This document shows positions 50,161 to 59,564 of a DNA stretch of 64,000 nt, one piece after another. How positions within the stretch are numbered: the stretch's first letter is position 1; every line of letters starts with the position of its first letter. The position numbers were made by a program, and so were the translations under genes. The notes under the pieces are model-generated. The model was given only the letters and a program-made list of their open reading frames with translations, had not been told where the DNA came from and ran no database searches. This stretch comes from Companilactobacillus alimentarius DSM 20249 (GTDB taxonomy: Bacteria > Bacillota > Bacilli > Lactobacillales > Lactobacillaceae): NCBI RefSeq assembly GCF_002849895.1, contig NZ_CP018867.1, positions 1,550,001 to 1,614,000 on the forward strand, written 5' to 3'.

Positions 50161-52086
50161 CTATGCTGTAACAGCTTTTTGAGCAACTTTTTGATATGCA
50201 ATATCAGCGACAACGCTCTTAGCTGCTTTGACTTCTTGATTAGGCTTCATGAAGTCAATCTTTTGAATATCGCTGCCTTGTTTAGTAATTGCCATAATAA
50301 CGACATTACTGTGTCCAGCTGCTTTGATCTTTTTACTGTCAAATTTAATTAAGCCTTGACCAGCTTTTACATACTCATTAACATCAACCAACGGTTTAAA
50401 ACCGTCGCCTTTCATATCTACTGTATCAATACCAATATGAAGTAAAATTTCTGTACCGTCATTTAAAGTTAAGCCGACGGCGTGATTGCTACCTTGCATC
50501 ATTACCGTTACCTTGGCGTTTGCGGGAGCGACCAACTTATCACTTGTTGGTGCGATAGCAATGCCATCGCCCAATTGTTTCTTAGAGAACATTTCGTCAG
50601 GGACATTTTCAATGGCTTCTGTCTTGCCTGAAACAAAGGCTGATAGATCGTGAACTGTCTCATCTGTACCAATTTTTCTAGCAGCATTCAATTTAGTTCT
50701 TGATAATATTAATGTCAAAATAATGGTTAAGAAGAAAGTCATAATTTCTCCGGCTAAATAAAATCCCCACTGCTTTGGGAAGACACTTAGAAAACTCAAG
50801 ACGCCACCGACACCAACACTGGATGAACGTACTTGCCAAAATCCCATCCAAGCACCACCAAAGGCACCGGCTAGCATAACAGCCACGAAGGGAAATCTGT
50901 TCTTTAAATTAACACCATAAATAGCAGGTTCTGTGACACCTAGAAATGATGACAGACCACTAGTCCAAGCGACATTTTTCTTTTTAGCATTTTTTCTAAA
51001 CAAATAAGTCATGGTCAAACATGCGGCACCTTGCGCCATCGTAACTGGTTCTCCAACTGGCCAAAGCGTTACATAACCTAAGGTTCCGGCCATTTGTAAA
51101 TTTACTCCGAGGAATAAATGGTGCATCCCTGTGATGACCAATGGTGCACAAATAAACCCATATAACGCACCGCCGAGAATTGGAACGGCGTTAAAGATCG
51201 AAACGATTCCTTTAGTGATCCAATTAGCGCCAGTCATTGTAACTGGTCCAATTACTAAGAAAGAAGCAAATCCTGTAATTAATAAGGTTAATGGTGCAAC
51301 TAAAATCAATTGCAACGTATCGGGCAAATGCTTTTCAAAATACTTTTCCAGTTTTACTAAGACCCACGCGGCCACCAGAACTGGAATAACTTGGCCTTGA
51401 TAACCAACTTGAGAAACGTGCCAACCAAACAAATTCCAAGTAGGCGTTGCTGCAGGATGTGCGGCATAAACGTAAGCACTAGTTAAAGCAGGATTGACCA
51501 AAATCAATCCTAAAACGATTCCTAATAGTGGATTGCCGCCAAATTTCTTAACTGCTGACCAACCAATTAAAGCTGGCAAGAATGAAAACGAAGTTTGGGC
51601 AATCAACTGAATAATATCATTAACGCCTTTCCACTCAGCATGCATTTGAATGAATGAAGCATTCGGGTAAAAGATTCCTTTATTACTTAAAACATTATTG
51701 ATACCCATTAATAAACCAGCAGCAACAATCGCTGGAATAATTGGGATGAAAATATCACCCAATAATCTAACTAATCGTTGTAACCAACCTTGCTTTTGTC
51801 TACCTTGGTCCTTAACAGACTCCATCGACTCAGCTTTAGCATTCGTCTGCTTGATAAATTCCTTATAGACTCTAGGAACACTAGGTCCAATAACGATTTG
51901 AAATTGTCCAGCAGCTAAAAATGTCCCTTGAACAATATCGACATTCTCCAGTTCTTTATCATTTACTTTCGATTGATCCTTGAGAATGAGTCTTAATCTG
52001 GTAATACAATGCGTCGCCGATTCGATATTATCTTTGCCACCGATCAATTTGACAATTTTAGTGACGTCGCCTTCTATATCAGCCAT
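50161..52086 (-). CDS. PTS EIIBCA, trehalose-type glucose superfamily
   Basis: This 641-residue fusion imports and phosphorylates an alpha-glucoside. EIIB at the N-terminus has the phospho-Cys27 in ATHCITRLR and the trehalose-type ending VVIGPSVPRVY-like. EIIC spans residues about 105-470 with ten membrane segments. EIIA at the C-terminus carries the phospho-His in EILLHIGIDTVDMKG. The sequence is closest in pattern to TreB/TreP-type transporters, but the linked hydrolase is GH63-like and not TreA, so the sugar may not be trehalose. It is divergent from that hydrolase and a GntR gene with shared operators. Confidence 0.9.
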   Translation of the reverse strand: MADIEGDVTKIVKLIGGKDNIESATHCITRLRLILKDQSKVNDKELENVDIVQGTFLAAGQFQIVIGPSVPRVYKEFIKQTNAKAESMESVKDQGRQKQGWLQRLVRLLGDIFIPIIPAIVAAGLLMGINNVLSNKGIFYPNASFIQMHAEWKGVNDIIQLIAQTSFSFLPALIGWSAVKKFGGNPLLGIVLGLILVNPALTSAYVYAAHPAATPTWNLFGWHVSQVGYQGQVIPVLVAAWVLVKLEKYFEKHLPDTLQLILVAPLTLLITGFASFLVIGPVTMTGANWITKGIVSIFNAVPILGGALYGFICAPLVITGMHHLFLGVNLQMAGTLGYVTLWPVGEPVTMAQGAACLTMTYLFRKNAKKKNVAWTSGLSSFLGVTEPAIYGVNLKNRFPFVAVMLAGAFGGAWMGFWQVRSSSVGVGGVLSFLSVFPKQWGFYLAGEIMTFFLTIILTLILSRTKLNAARKIGTDETVHDLSAFVSGKTEAIENVPDEMFSKKQLGDGIAIAPTSDKLVAPANAKVTVMMQGSNHAVGLTLNDGTEILLHIGIDTVDMKGDGFKPLVDVNEYVKAGQGLIKFDSKKIKAAGHSNVVIMAITKQGSDIQKIDFMKPNQEVKAAKSVVADIAYQKVAQKAVTA

Positions 52087-52116
52087 AAGATCACCCCTCC
52101 TATTTATATATTTAGC

Positions 52117-52132
52117 ACCTGTTTGAACAGGT
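52117..52132. promoter_or_regulatory. GntR-type operator 1 (PTS/GH63 control region)
   Basis: ACCTGTTTGAACAGGT is palindromic at 14 of 16 positions. It sits just downstream of the PTS -10. Confidence 0.7.
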
Positions 52133-52134
52133 AC

Positions 52135-52163
52135 AGTATAACTTGTTTAAACTAGTTTTTCAA
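52135..52163 (-). promoter_or_regulatory. Promoter of the PTS EIIBCA gene
   Basis: On the minus strand TTGAAA (52158-52163) and TATACT (52135-52140) are separated by 17 nt. Operator 2 fills the spacer. Confidence 0.65.
52141..52156. promoter_or_regulatory. GntR-type operator 2, shared by two divergent promoters
   Basis: ACTTGTTTAAACTAGT shares ACYTGTTTRAAC with operator 1 and is palindromic at 14 of 16 positions. It lies in the spacer of the PTS promoter and across the -35 of the GH63 promoter. Confidence 0.7.
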
Positions 52164-52171
52164 TATATACT
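52143..52171 (+). promoter_or_regulatory. Promoter of the GH63-like/GntR operon
   Basis: TTGTTT (52143-52148) and TATACT (52166-52171) are separated by 17 nt. It overlaps the divergent PTS promoter face to face. Confidence 0.6.
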
Positions 52172-52243
52172 GTATCCGTAATAAAAATGTTCTTAAAACA
52201 AGTGTTATATAAAAATATGTTTAATCTAGTAGGTGAATTAATA

Positions 52244-53950
52244 ATGAACATTGAAATAACCCCTTTTAGTTATCGAGGCTCTTATATGTCCCTGTTCAAG
52301 CATAACGACAAATTGTGGCTCCAATCGTTGCACGGAAAATCTAAAACACACATGGATAGTCTGGAAATATTGATTACTCATAAGAACAACTCTATCCCTT
52401 TTGAAGTTATAGAAAATTACACATCGCTGTTATTAAAATCTGACTTTGGTGATGTCAAAGTTTGCTTTGATACCGCTCAAAAAATTGTTTTCTTTAGCCA
52501 AGATAATCTAGGAATACGACTCGAATCGCATCCCAAGTTCAACTTTGAATACAACTTTCAACTCGGTAAAGGAAATAATCCGTACTACATTGTCAACAGT
52601 TATAAAAATCTGACTAAATATTTAGTCTATGAAAAAAATAGCCAAACCAGTCTTCATCAGTCACTAAACGTTGACAATACCGGCAGTAACAAAATTGCCA
52701 ATAATAGTTCAATCATTAACATTGCTCCCAAAGAAGGCAGCTCATCAATCCTGGTAGTGATTCAAGACATTCCTACCAATATGGAAAAGCCCATCAATAG
52801 TGCACTTGATTTTGATTCTATCCAAAAAATTGCTCAACAGAATTTCGATGATTTTGTTAAAAAATTCAAACCTGTTCAAATGAGCTATCAAAATATTCAA
52901 AAGAATGCCATTTACACTATTTGGTCAGCCATCGTCAACCCCTTAGGAAACCTCAAGCTCACATCAATTTATGCCTCGAACAATAAATTTCCTGGCATTT
53001 GGAGTTGGGACCATTGTTTCATGGCTTTAGCTATAGCTGGAGTTGATGACAGACTTGCTTGGGATCAGATGAAAGTAGTCTTCCAACATCAAGATGAATT
53101 AGGACAATTGCCTGGATCAATCAGTGATTCAACAATTCGTTGGAATTTTTCTAAACCACCTATCCAAGCATTTGCTTTTCAGAAAATGTCTCAAAAAATG
53201 TATTTTGATGAACCACGATTACGGGAAATCTATCAATGGATCAGTAAGCAAGTTAACTTTTACCTTAATTTTAAAGATTCCAATGGGGATGGTATCTGCG
53301 AATACGACCATGGTAACGACAGTGGTCAAGATAATAGTAGTGTTTTTGCTAATAACGTTGTCGTCGACTCTCCTGATTTATCAGCTTATTTAATTTTTGC
53401 CATGAATTATTTAATGAAACTCTGTAAAAAACTCAATCAAGGTGAAAAGCTAGAATATTGGACTAAAAGAAAAGCTGCACTCTTGAGTAAATTCAAAACG
53501 TACTTCTTCGATGAAAATAACTTACCCTTTGCTAGAGAAATGTTCATCGGACAAAAGATCCACTCACAAGGATTACTGCCACTAATATCATTAATTATTG
53601 GCAACGATTTAGAACCCGCCCAAGTTAAAGCTATTGTTTCTGATTTAAAAGATAATTTCATTTCACCCTTCGGAGTTGCTACGGAAGCTCTGAATAGTCC
53701 CCTTTATCAGGACGACGCATATTGGCGTGGGCCGATTTGGGGACCATCTTCGGTTATTATGTATGAAGCTTTGAAAGATGTCGGTGAAACAGATTTAGCC
53801 CAAGAAATCGCTGAAAAATTCTGTAAAACAGTGAAAAAGTATGGTTTTGCTGAAAATTTCAATGCCAAAACCGGAATTGGATTGCGTGACAAGTCATTTT
53901 CATGGACTGCCAGTGCCTTTCTTTATTTTGCAAATGAATTAAATTTGTAA
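52244..53950 (+). CDS. GH63-like (alpha/alpha)6 glycosidase
   Basis: This 568-residue cytoplasmic enzyme has a beta-rich N-terminal domain (about 1-200) and an (alpha/alpha)6 barrel. Motifs FPGIWSWDHCFMALAIAG, CEYDHGNDSGQDNSSVF, VDSPDLSAYL, YWRGPIWGPSSVIMYEAL and FSWTAS match GH63 and related inverting alpha-glucosidases; the Asp in WSWDH and later acidic residues would be catalytic. I chose the ATG at 52244 (AGGTG 8 nt before). It is divergent from a trehalose-type PTS, so it probably cleaves a phosphorylated alpha-glucoside. Such activity is not established for GH63. Confidence 0.82.
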   Translation: MNIEITPFSYRGSYMSLFKHNDKLWLQSLHGKSKTHMDSLEILITHKNNSIPFEVIENYTSLLLKSDFGDVKVCFDTAQKIVFFSQDNLGIRLESHPKFNFEYNFQLGKGNNPYYIVNSYKNLTKYLVYEKNSQTSLHQSLNVDNTGSNKIANNSSIINIAPKEGSSSILVVIQDIPTNMEKPINSALDFDSIQKIAQQNFDDFVKKFKPVQMSYQNIQKNAIYTIWSAIVNPLGNLKLTSIYASNNKFPGIWSWDHCFMALAIAGVDDRLAWDQMKVVFQHQDELGQLPGSISDSTIRWNFSKPPIQAFAFQKMSQKMYFDEPRLREIYQWISKQVNFYLNFKDSNGDGICEYDHGNDSGQDNSSVFANNVVVDSPDLSAYLIFAMNYLMKLCKKLNQGEKLEYWTKRKAALLSKFKTYFFDENNLPFAREMFIGQKIHSQGLLPLISLIIGNDLEPAQVKAIVSDLKDNFISPFGVATEALNSPLYQDDAYWRGPIWGPSSVIMYEALKDVGETDLAQEIAEKFCKTVKKYGFAENFNAKTGIGLRDKSFSWTASAFLYFANELNL

Positions 53951-54000
53951 ATCCATATGTAAAAAGTAATAATTATAAACATAATCAATTTTTGGAGGCG

Positions 54001-54750
54001 ATGAATATTCCTAATAATAAATATGAAGCCATCTATGCTGATTTAAAGAAAAAAATTAGGCAAGGTGAATACCAATATCAAGATAAATTGCCTTCAGAAG
54101 CCAATCTCATCTTGGAATATGACTGTTCAAGAAACACGTTGCGACGAGCTATTAAGAAGCTGGGTACCGATGGCTTTGTGCAAAGCGTTCGTGGCAAAGG
54201 CGTTATCGTTATCTACAGTCCTCACTTAGAGAATGTGCTCATCAAGCGTGGCGATTATTCTTTCAGTCAAATGGCAGACCGAAATAAGATCAAATTTAGA
54301 ACTTCGGTGCTATTATTTGATGAAATTGAAGTTGATGAGAAATTATCCTCAGAAAGTACTTTTCCAATCGGTACGCCTGTTTATTACATTAAGCGCCTAC
54401 GTTCGATAGACGATGACAACTATATAATTGAAGAAAATTATTTCATGCGTAAAATTGTTAAAAATTTGACCATCGACATTGTTAAAGATTCTATTTATAA
54501 ATATCTAAGAGAAATTTTGAATGAACCGATAGCTACAACTAAACGTATTTTGACTATAGGCTTAGCTAGTGAACAGGACAGAAAATACTTAAATTTAAAA
54601 AATTACAACGCTATCCCCATTGTGACCAACTATTCATTTATTAACGATGGCACTATGTTTGAATACACCGTCTCACACCACCGGCCCGATAAGTTCATTT
54701 TTTATGACCAACATAAGAACAATCCCGTCTCTTTTATGTTAGATAATTAG
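54001..54750 (+). CDS. GntR/HutC-family regulator (TreR-like)
   Basis: This 249-residue regulator has the GntR HTH (KLPSEANLILEYDCSRNTLRRAIKKLGTDGFV near residues 29-60), then the wing VRGKGVIVIYS. A UTRA effector domain follows (YYIKRLRSIDDDNYIIEENYFM, VSHHRPDKFIFYDQ). TreR-type members bind trehalose-6-phosphate or another phosphosugar. The ATG at 54001 has GGAGG 4 nt before it. It lies 50 nt behind the GH63-like gene and probably controls both divergent promoters through the ACYTGTTTRAAC operators. Confidence 0.9.
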   Translation: MNIPNNKYEAIYADLKKKIRQGEYQYQDKLPSEANLILEYDCSRNTLRRAIKKLGTDGFVQSVRGKGVIVIYSPHLENVLIKRGDYSFSQMADRNKIKFRTSVLLFDEIEVDEKLSSESTFPIGTPVYYIKRLRSIDDDNYIIEENYFMRKIVKNLTIDIVKDSIYKYLREILNEPIATTKRILTIGLASEQDRKYLNLKNYNAIPIVTNYSFINDGTMFEYTVSHHRPDKFIFYDQHKNNPVSFMLDN

Positions 54751-54769
54751 TTTTAGACTATTTAAGACA

Positions 54770-54815
54770 AATAAAGCCCTGATAAAACTCGATCGAGTTC
54801 TATCAGGGCTTTATT
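54770..54815. terminator. Bidirectional terminator between GntR and WxL-like genes
   Basis: A 15-bp perfect outer stem (54770-54784 and 54801-54815) with an inner AACTC/GAGTT pairing is followed by A/T-rich sequence on both sides. Confidence 0.9.
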
Positions 54816-54827
54816 ATTTTTAAATTT

Positions 54828-57242
54828 CTAAATTGATTCGCTTAAACTCCAAGTCAGAGTTCCACTATAAGTCCCAGCATTGGTATCAGGTGAAAGTCTC
54901 ATCTGCCAATCATTGGCACCAACGTAATTAGTTAAGTTGAGTGCTTGTTGCGACCCGGAAAAATCACTAGTTCTAATCATAGTTCCTGTCGGTAAAAGTG
55001 GTTGCCAAGTACCAAGATCATCTTCTGAATTATCTCTTTGTTTGATGAATAACAATCCATCACTACTGCTTGGCAATGTACTGCCGTTAGAATTTTGCAT
55101 TTGCGTAGCGGCGTTATTGTTGTCATAAGCTACACTAATGTTGAAATTACTGCTATCTGGATGCGTGACGACTAATTCTCCTTTGGTAGCAACGTTAGTA
55201 ATTGTCTTACTTGCACCTGTCATGTTAACAGAACCAAAATCTATCAAACTTGGTACAGAGGTAAAGGCATTGGACTTTTGAACATTAACGATGGCGTCGC
55301 TTGATACCATTGTTGGGATTGTCTCGTTACCAGGCGTCGTAGTTCCACCTGTGATTGTAACGGTGTTATGCAATTGTCCGACTGCTGCACTGGTTACTTT
55401 AGCTTTAAAATCAATCGTCAAATTCTCACCTGGTTTTACGACGGAAATTCCTGTTCCAATACTACTTGAATTGTATTCGTAACCATCTGGTCCTTTGACC
55501 TTAGCTGATCCATCTTGTTCTATTCCGGTTGGCAAGCTTTCATTCAGCTTTGACCCAGCGGCTAAAGAATCTGTACTATCTGATTTCACGCCGAAATAGA
55601 TATGATATTCAACGGTATCGCCAATTTTAGCGTCAGTGCTATCTTTAAAATCTGTCTCACCATTAGTTACATTCTTAACTTCTTTAGTAAAGTCGAAATC
55701 ATAACTGGGCTTTTCTACATCAATGTCGACTGAGGCACTGTATGTCTTATCATCAGTCTTAGTATCATGACCTGTAAAGTCAGCTGTGTTAGTGATTGTC
55801 TTGCCACCAGCTGCTTTAGTGATGGTTGCTTCATAAGTAATTGTGGCTTGTTGACCATCAGTCAACGACAATGCTGGTGGAATCGACAAGGTCTTTGTTG
55901 AATCATCATAATTTTCTGACGAAAGCTTCTGCGTTGTGCCATCGTTATATTTGATTGCTAAAGAATCAGGGTCAATCTGCAAACCGTCGGGGATTTTATC
56001 TTCCAATTTTTTATACGTCCAAGTACTGCCATAACCGTTATTCTTAACCTTTAAAGAAAATTTGAGCTTATCATTTACACTATTTTTGCCCGTGCCGCCA
56101 GCTTCTCCGGTCGTTTCATTAGTATAACTTTTAGAAACAACTGGCAAAGCATATGGGTTAGCCGTGACACCCATAGTTGAACCGTAGTGGGATGATTCAC
56201 CTTGCTTTAGAGTGGTTGGATTCCATTTCAACGTATAACTGGAATCAATTCGACCCGTTCCTGTGATACTATCGCCATAATTATAATCCTTGGATTCAGC
56301 CCCACTGCCATCGCTACTAAATCCCTTAGCCCAATTCATTGATCCTGAGGTAAATGCTTGTCCAGCGTACTGGTTGAATCCGTCTGGCATTTGGTTAGTA
56401 ACCATTAACTTATAGCTACCATCTTCGATATAAAGACCATTCTTAGTTCCCAAATCTTTAATTTGAACTTGGTCATTATTACTTAATTTAGTATCTTCAC
56501 CGAAAAGAACTTGAAAACTCTGTGTCTGGTCACTATTATTCTTTAGATATAATTCTCTTTGAATATCGGCTGAATTGGTTGGCGAAGCACGCAGAACAAT
56601 TTCAGCGGTTAAATTAAAGACGTTATTGCCACTGCCAGTGCCACGAACAAAATCACCTACTATTTTCAAAGCCAAATGGCCGTTTTTATCTTCACCTGTA
56701 TAAATTTTCTTATTAGTCATGTTAGACAACAAAGAATAATCTTTAGCTGTTACATTCGAGGGCATAGTTGTTGGTACGATGAGAAAATCAGGTGAGGTCA
56801 ATGATACTTGTTCGGTCCGATCACTAGCAACCGAACTTGTGTGAGTTCCTTGGAAAACAGATCCCACATAACTTTGATTATTGCGTAAAAATATATTCAT
56901 TTTCGTATTATAAATATTATTGGCACCGGCAATTACTGAATCCTTTGTGACAGTGTCATCATTGTTGGTTCGCACCAACCCATCGGAACTATTAGGCTGA
57001 AAAACATTACCATTTGTATCTTGGGCCAGTCCGAAAGTATAACCTAAATCTAAATTTCCACCAATATTAATCAGTTGCATCGAAGAGTACGTACCAGCGG
57101 ACTCATTCCAGGTAATATCATTATCAGCTTCTGGCGACGCATTAGAATCGGCATGAACAATTTTAGGAATACTCAAGAAAGCCATCAATATAAGAAAACT
57201 GATTATTAATATTCTTTTCGAAATTTTATATCTTCTAATCAT
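54828..57242 (-). CDS. Secreted WxL-like surface protein with DUF11-type repeats
   Basis: This 804-residue protein starts with a signal peptide (positively charged MIRRYKISKR, hydrophobic core, cleavage after VHA at about residue 31). A beta-sandwich region follows to about 360. Two DUF11/isopeptide-like repeats come next (about 370-500 and 510-650), and a C-terminal WxL-like domain ends the protein (LIDFGSVNMTG, GTWQPLLP, NDWQMRLSPD, ending SGTLTWSLSESI). WxL domains bind peptidoglycan non-covalently. There is no LPxTG motif. No WxL operon partners (DUF916 proteins) are adjacent. A role in adhesion is likely but inferred. Confidence 0.8.
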   Translation of the reverse strand: MIRRYKISKRILIISFLILMAFLSIPKIVHADSNASPEADNDITWNESAGTYSSMQLINIGGNLDLGYTFGLAQDTNGNVFQPNSSDGLVRTNNDDTVTKDSVIAGANNIYNTKMNIFLRNNQSYVGSVFQGTHTSSVASDRTEQVSLTSPDFLIVPTTMPSNVTAKDYSLLSNMTNKKIYTGEDKNGHLALKIVGDFVRGTGSGNNVFNLTAEIVLRASPTNSADIQRELYLKNNSDQTQSFQVLFGEDTKLSNNDQVQIKDLGTKNGLYIEDGSYKLMVTNQMPDGFNQYAGQAFTSGSMNWAKGFSSDGSGAESKDYNYGDSITGTGRIDSSYTLKWNPTTLKQGESSHYGSTMGVTANPYALPVVSKSYTNETTGEAGGTGKNSVNDKLKFSLKVKNNGYGSTWTYKKLEDKIPDGLQIDPDSLAIKYNDGTTQKLSSENYDDSTKTLSIPPALSLTDGQQATITYEATITKAAGGKTITNTADFTGHDTKTDDKTYSASVDIDVEKPSYDFDFTKEVKNVTNGETDFKDSTDAKIGDTVEYHIYFGVKSDSTDSLAAGSKLNESLPTGIEQDGSAKVKGPDGYEYNSSSIGTGISVVKPGENLTIDFKAKVTSAAVGQLHNTVTITGGTTTPGNETIPTMVSSDAIVNVQKSNAFTSVPSLIDFGSVNMTGASKTITNVATKGELVVTHPDSSNFNISVAYDNNNAATQMQNSNGSTLPSSSDGLLFIKQRDNSEDDLGTWQPLLPTGTMIRTSDFSGSQQALNLTNYVGANDWQMRLSPDTNAGTYSGTLTWSLSESI

Positions 57243-57378
57243 GATTTTCCCCCGACGTTACAATAATTTAGCGATTATATTATTTATACTCCATTATTGT
57301 AATACAGTACTATCATGATATTGATTCACAATAAGCAAATATATTTTTATGAAATCGAAATCTCAAATATTCAAATTT

Positions 57379-57717
57379 TCATCTAAGAATTTCAATTCTG
57401 ATTGCTAAAGCTCCATATTTTGCTTCTCGAGTTTGAGAATAAATCTTTTGATTTTCAAGATCCAAATCTGTAACTGATTTATTCTCAAACTCACCAATAA
57501 TTTCTCCAGAATATTTCGTGAACAATTCTTTAAAACTTGAGAACTTCTCTAAACCTAAAACCTTTACTTGAACAGTCTCAGACGTAGTTAGATCCGTAAA
57601 TTCAATTCGATCTCCCACATGTAATTTCGAGCGTTTCTCATCATTTAATCTAACTTCAATCTTTTTAGTTCCAGCTTTAATTGCTTCAAATGGTTGATGA
57701 TACAAACTCATTTTCAT
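57379..57717 (-). CDS. ASCH-domain protein
   Basis: This 112-residue protein has the ASCH beta-barrel pattern: MSLYHQPFEAIKAGTKKIEVRLNDEKRS at the start with the conserved KxxE/R pocket residues, then LHVGDRIEFTD and VKVLGLEKFSSFKELF. ASCH domains are PUA-related and bind RNA; some (YqfB) hydrolyse N4-acetylcytidine. The length fits a stand-alone ASCH protein. Its function here is not known. Confidence 0.82.
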   Translation of the reverse strand: MKMSLYHQPFEAIKAGTKKIEVRLNDEKRSKLHVGDRIEFTDLTTSETVQVKVLGLEKFSSFKELFTKYSGEIIGEFENKSVTDLDLENQKIYSQTREAKYGALAIRIEILR

Positions 57718-57785
57718 TTTTTATCAATCCTTTTTTAAGTTTCATTATATAATAATTGGGTATGTAATATTTGGGGGAATGAAAT

Positions 57786-59564
57786 ATGGGGATTTTTTCT
57801 GAATTTCGAGAACAAAATCATAATTTTTGGCGTTATTTTTGGAAATATAGTCAAATAATTATTTTAATACAATTATTAATAAACTATGTCCTGATACCGA
57901 TTCTAAGTTACTTAGCTAACGGCATCATTTTTCTAGGACGTGTCAATTATATTTCTTATACCAACGCTCTTTATCTGCTCACTAAGAAACCGTTAGTCGT
58001 TATTGGTTTAATTTTGATACTATTATTAATTTTATTATTAGTATTCACGCAATTTACATTGCTATTAATTAGTTTTCAAGCTATCAAATCTAAAGCCAGC
58101 CTAAGTTGGTGGGATTATTTAAAAAAAGTAGCTAAAAACGTTTTCGGATTGCCATTTAAAGCCTTTGGGTTCTTCCTCCTCTACTTTTTGATCATTACGC
58201 CATTTGGTAGTTTAGGAATTTCCTCAACCCTCCTCAGTAAAGTTAAGATTCCACAATTTATCTTGGATTGGTTGATACAAGAACACCAATTTTTGGCTTT
58301 TCTACTGTTGATAATTTACTTGGTTATTCTTTATATCGGATTACGGTGGTTGTTCGTTTTACCGATGATGATTTTTGAGAACAAATCAATCAAATTTGCC
58401 ATCAAGAAAAGTTGGGAATTAACCCGTGGCAAAACCATTTTCTACCTCGGCCTCTTTGGATTATTGATTGTCGTTGTAGCTATTGTCGCTTCAATAGCCA
58501 CTGGAATCGTAATTTTTGCACAGTGGATCATTGATAATGTTAGTTTTCTCAAAACAATTGATTTTACAATGGCCGTAGTTAACATGACCTTAATTCAATT
58601 CATTAATATTACTATTAGTCTGTATGCTTCTGGGATGGCAGTCCTCATCATGCTTAGTCGCACGCACACACGATATTTTTATCCTTACAAGAATCACCGT
58701 GGACATAAATGGTTCTGGGGAATACTAGCTTTAACTGTGGTCATCAGTTTTGTTAGTTATAACGTTACGTACTTCAATGATTGGCTCTTGAAACCACCCG
58801 TAACCGTGTCTCATCGTGGAGTTGATGATGGAAACGGCGTTCAAAATTCAATTTCTGCTTTAAAAACAACCTCTAAAGAAAATCCTGATTATATTGAAAT
58901 GGACATTCAGGAAACTAAAGATCATCAATTCGTAGTTTATCACGATAACACCTTGAAGAATCTAGCAGGAATTAATAAACGACCAAGTGAAATGACCTTA
59001 AACGAATTGAAACAGACAAAAATTCACGAGAACGGTAAAACGACCTATATCGCAAGTTTTGATGACTACCTCAACGCTGCCACTAAGCTCCACCAAAAAT
59101 TACTAGTCGAGTTAAAACCAGTCTCCGGCAATAGTAAGAATTTTGTCCAACTATTCGCTAAGAAATATGGCACCAGTTTAAAGAAAAATAAAGATATAAT
59201 TCACTCACTTAGTTACAATTATATTGAACAGAGTAAAGAACTCATGCCCAACGTAAAAGCTAGCTATATATTGTCATTCAACCTTTCTGGCGTTCCCATT
59301 ACAAAGGCCGACGATTTTACAATGGAATATACCACCCTCAATCGTCAATTTATTGATGGCGCTCATTTACAAAGAAAGAACGTCTTTGCTTGGACCGTCA
59401 ACGATGAAGATGCTATGGATCGAATGATCTTCCTTGGATCTGGTGGCGTTATAACGGATAACCTAGCCACCTTGAATGGCGAAATTAAACGCTTGTTTAA
59501 CGACAGTAGTTATTCCGAACGTATGACTATCTATGTTGCTCAGATGCAGGATCCTTTTGACTAA
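57786..59564 (+). CDS. glpQ: Membrane glycerophosphodiester phosphodiesterase
   Basis: This 592-residue protein has an N-terminal membrane domain with about seven to eight hydrophobic segments (residues 20-330) and a C-terminal GDPD barrel. The GDPD motifs are VSHRGVDDG (catalytic His/Arg), YIEMDIQETKDHQFVVYHDNTL (Glu, Asp, His), LLVELKP and FAWTVND. It hydrolyses glycerophosphodiesters, possibly lipoteichoic acid or lipid head groups, at the membrane. Its stop overlaps the convergent GH1 gene by 4 nt. Confidence 0.9.
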   Translation: MGIFSEFREQNHNFWRYFWKYSQIIILIQLLINYVLIPILSYLANGIIFLGRVNYISYTNALYLLTKKPLVVIGLILILLLILLLVFTQFTLLLISFQAIKSKASLSWWDYLKKVAKNVFGLPFKAFGFFLLYFLIITPFGSLGISSTLLSKVKIPQFILDWLIQEHQFLAFLLLIIYLVILYIGLRWLFVLPMMIFENKSIKFAIKKSWELTRGKTIFYLGLFGLLIVVVAIVASIATGIVIFAQWIIDNVSFLKTIDFTMAVVNMTLIQFINITISLYASGMAVLIMLSRTHTRYFYPYKNHRGHKWFWGILALTVVISFVSYNVTYFNDWLLKPPVTVSHRGVDDGNGVQNSISALKTTSKENPDYIEMDIQETKDHQFVVYHDNTLKNLAGINKRPSEMTLNELKQTKIHENGKTTYIASFDDYLNAATKLHQKLLVELKPVSGNSKNFVQLFAKKYGTSLKKNKDIIHSLSYNYIEQSKELMPNVKASYILSFNLSGVPITKADDFTMEYTTLNRQFIDGAHLQRKNVFAWTVNDEDAMDRMIFLGSGGVITDNLATLNGEIKRLFNDSSYSERMTIYVAQMQDPFD

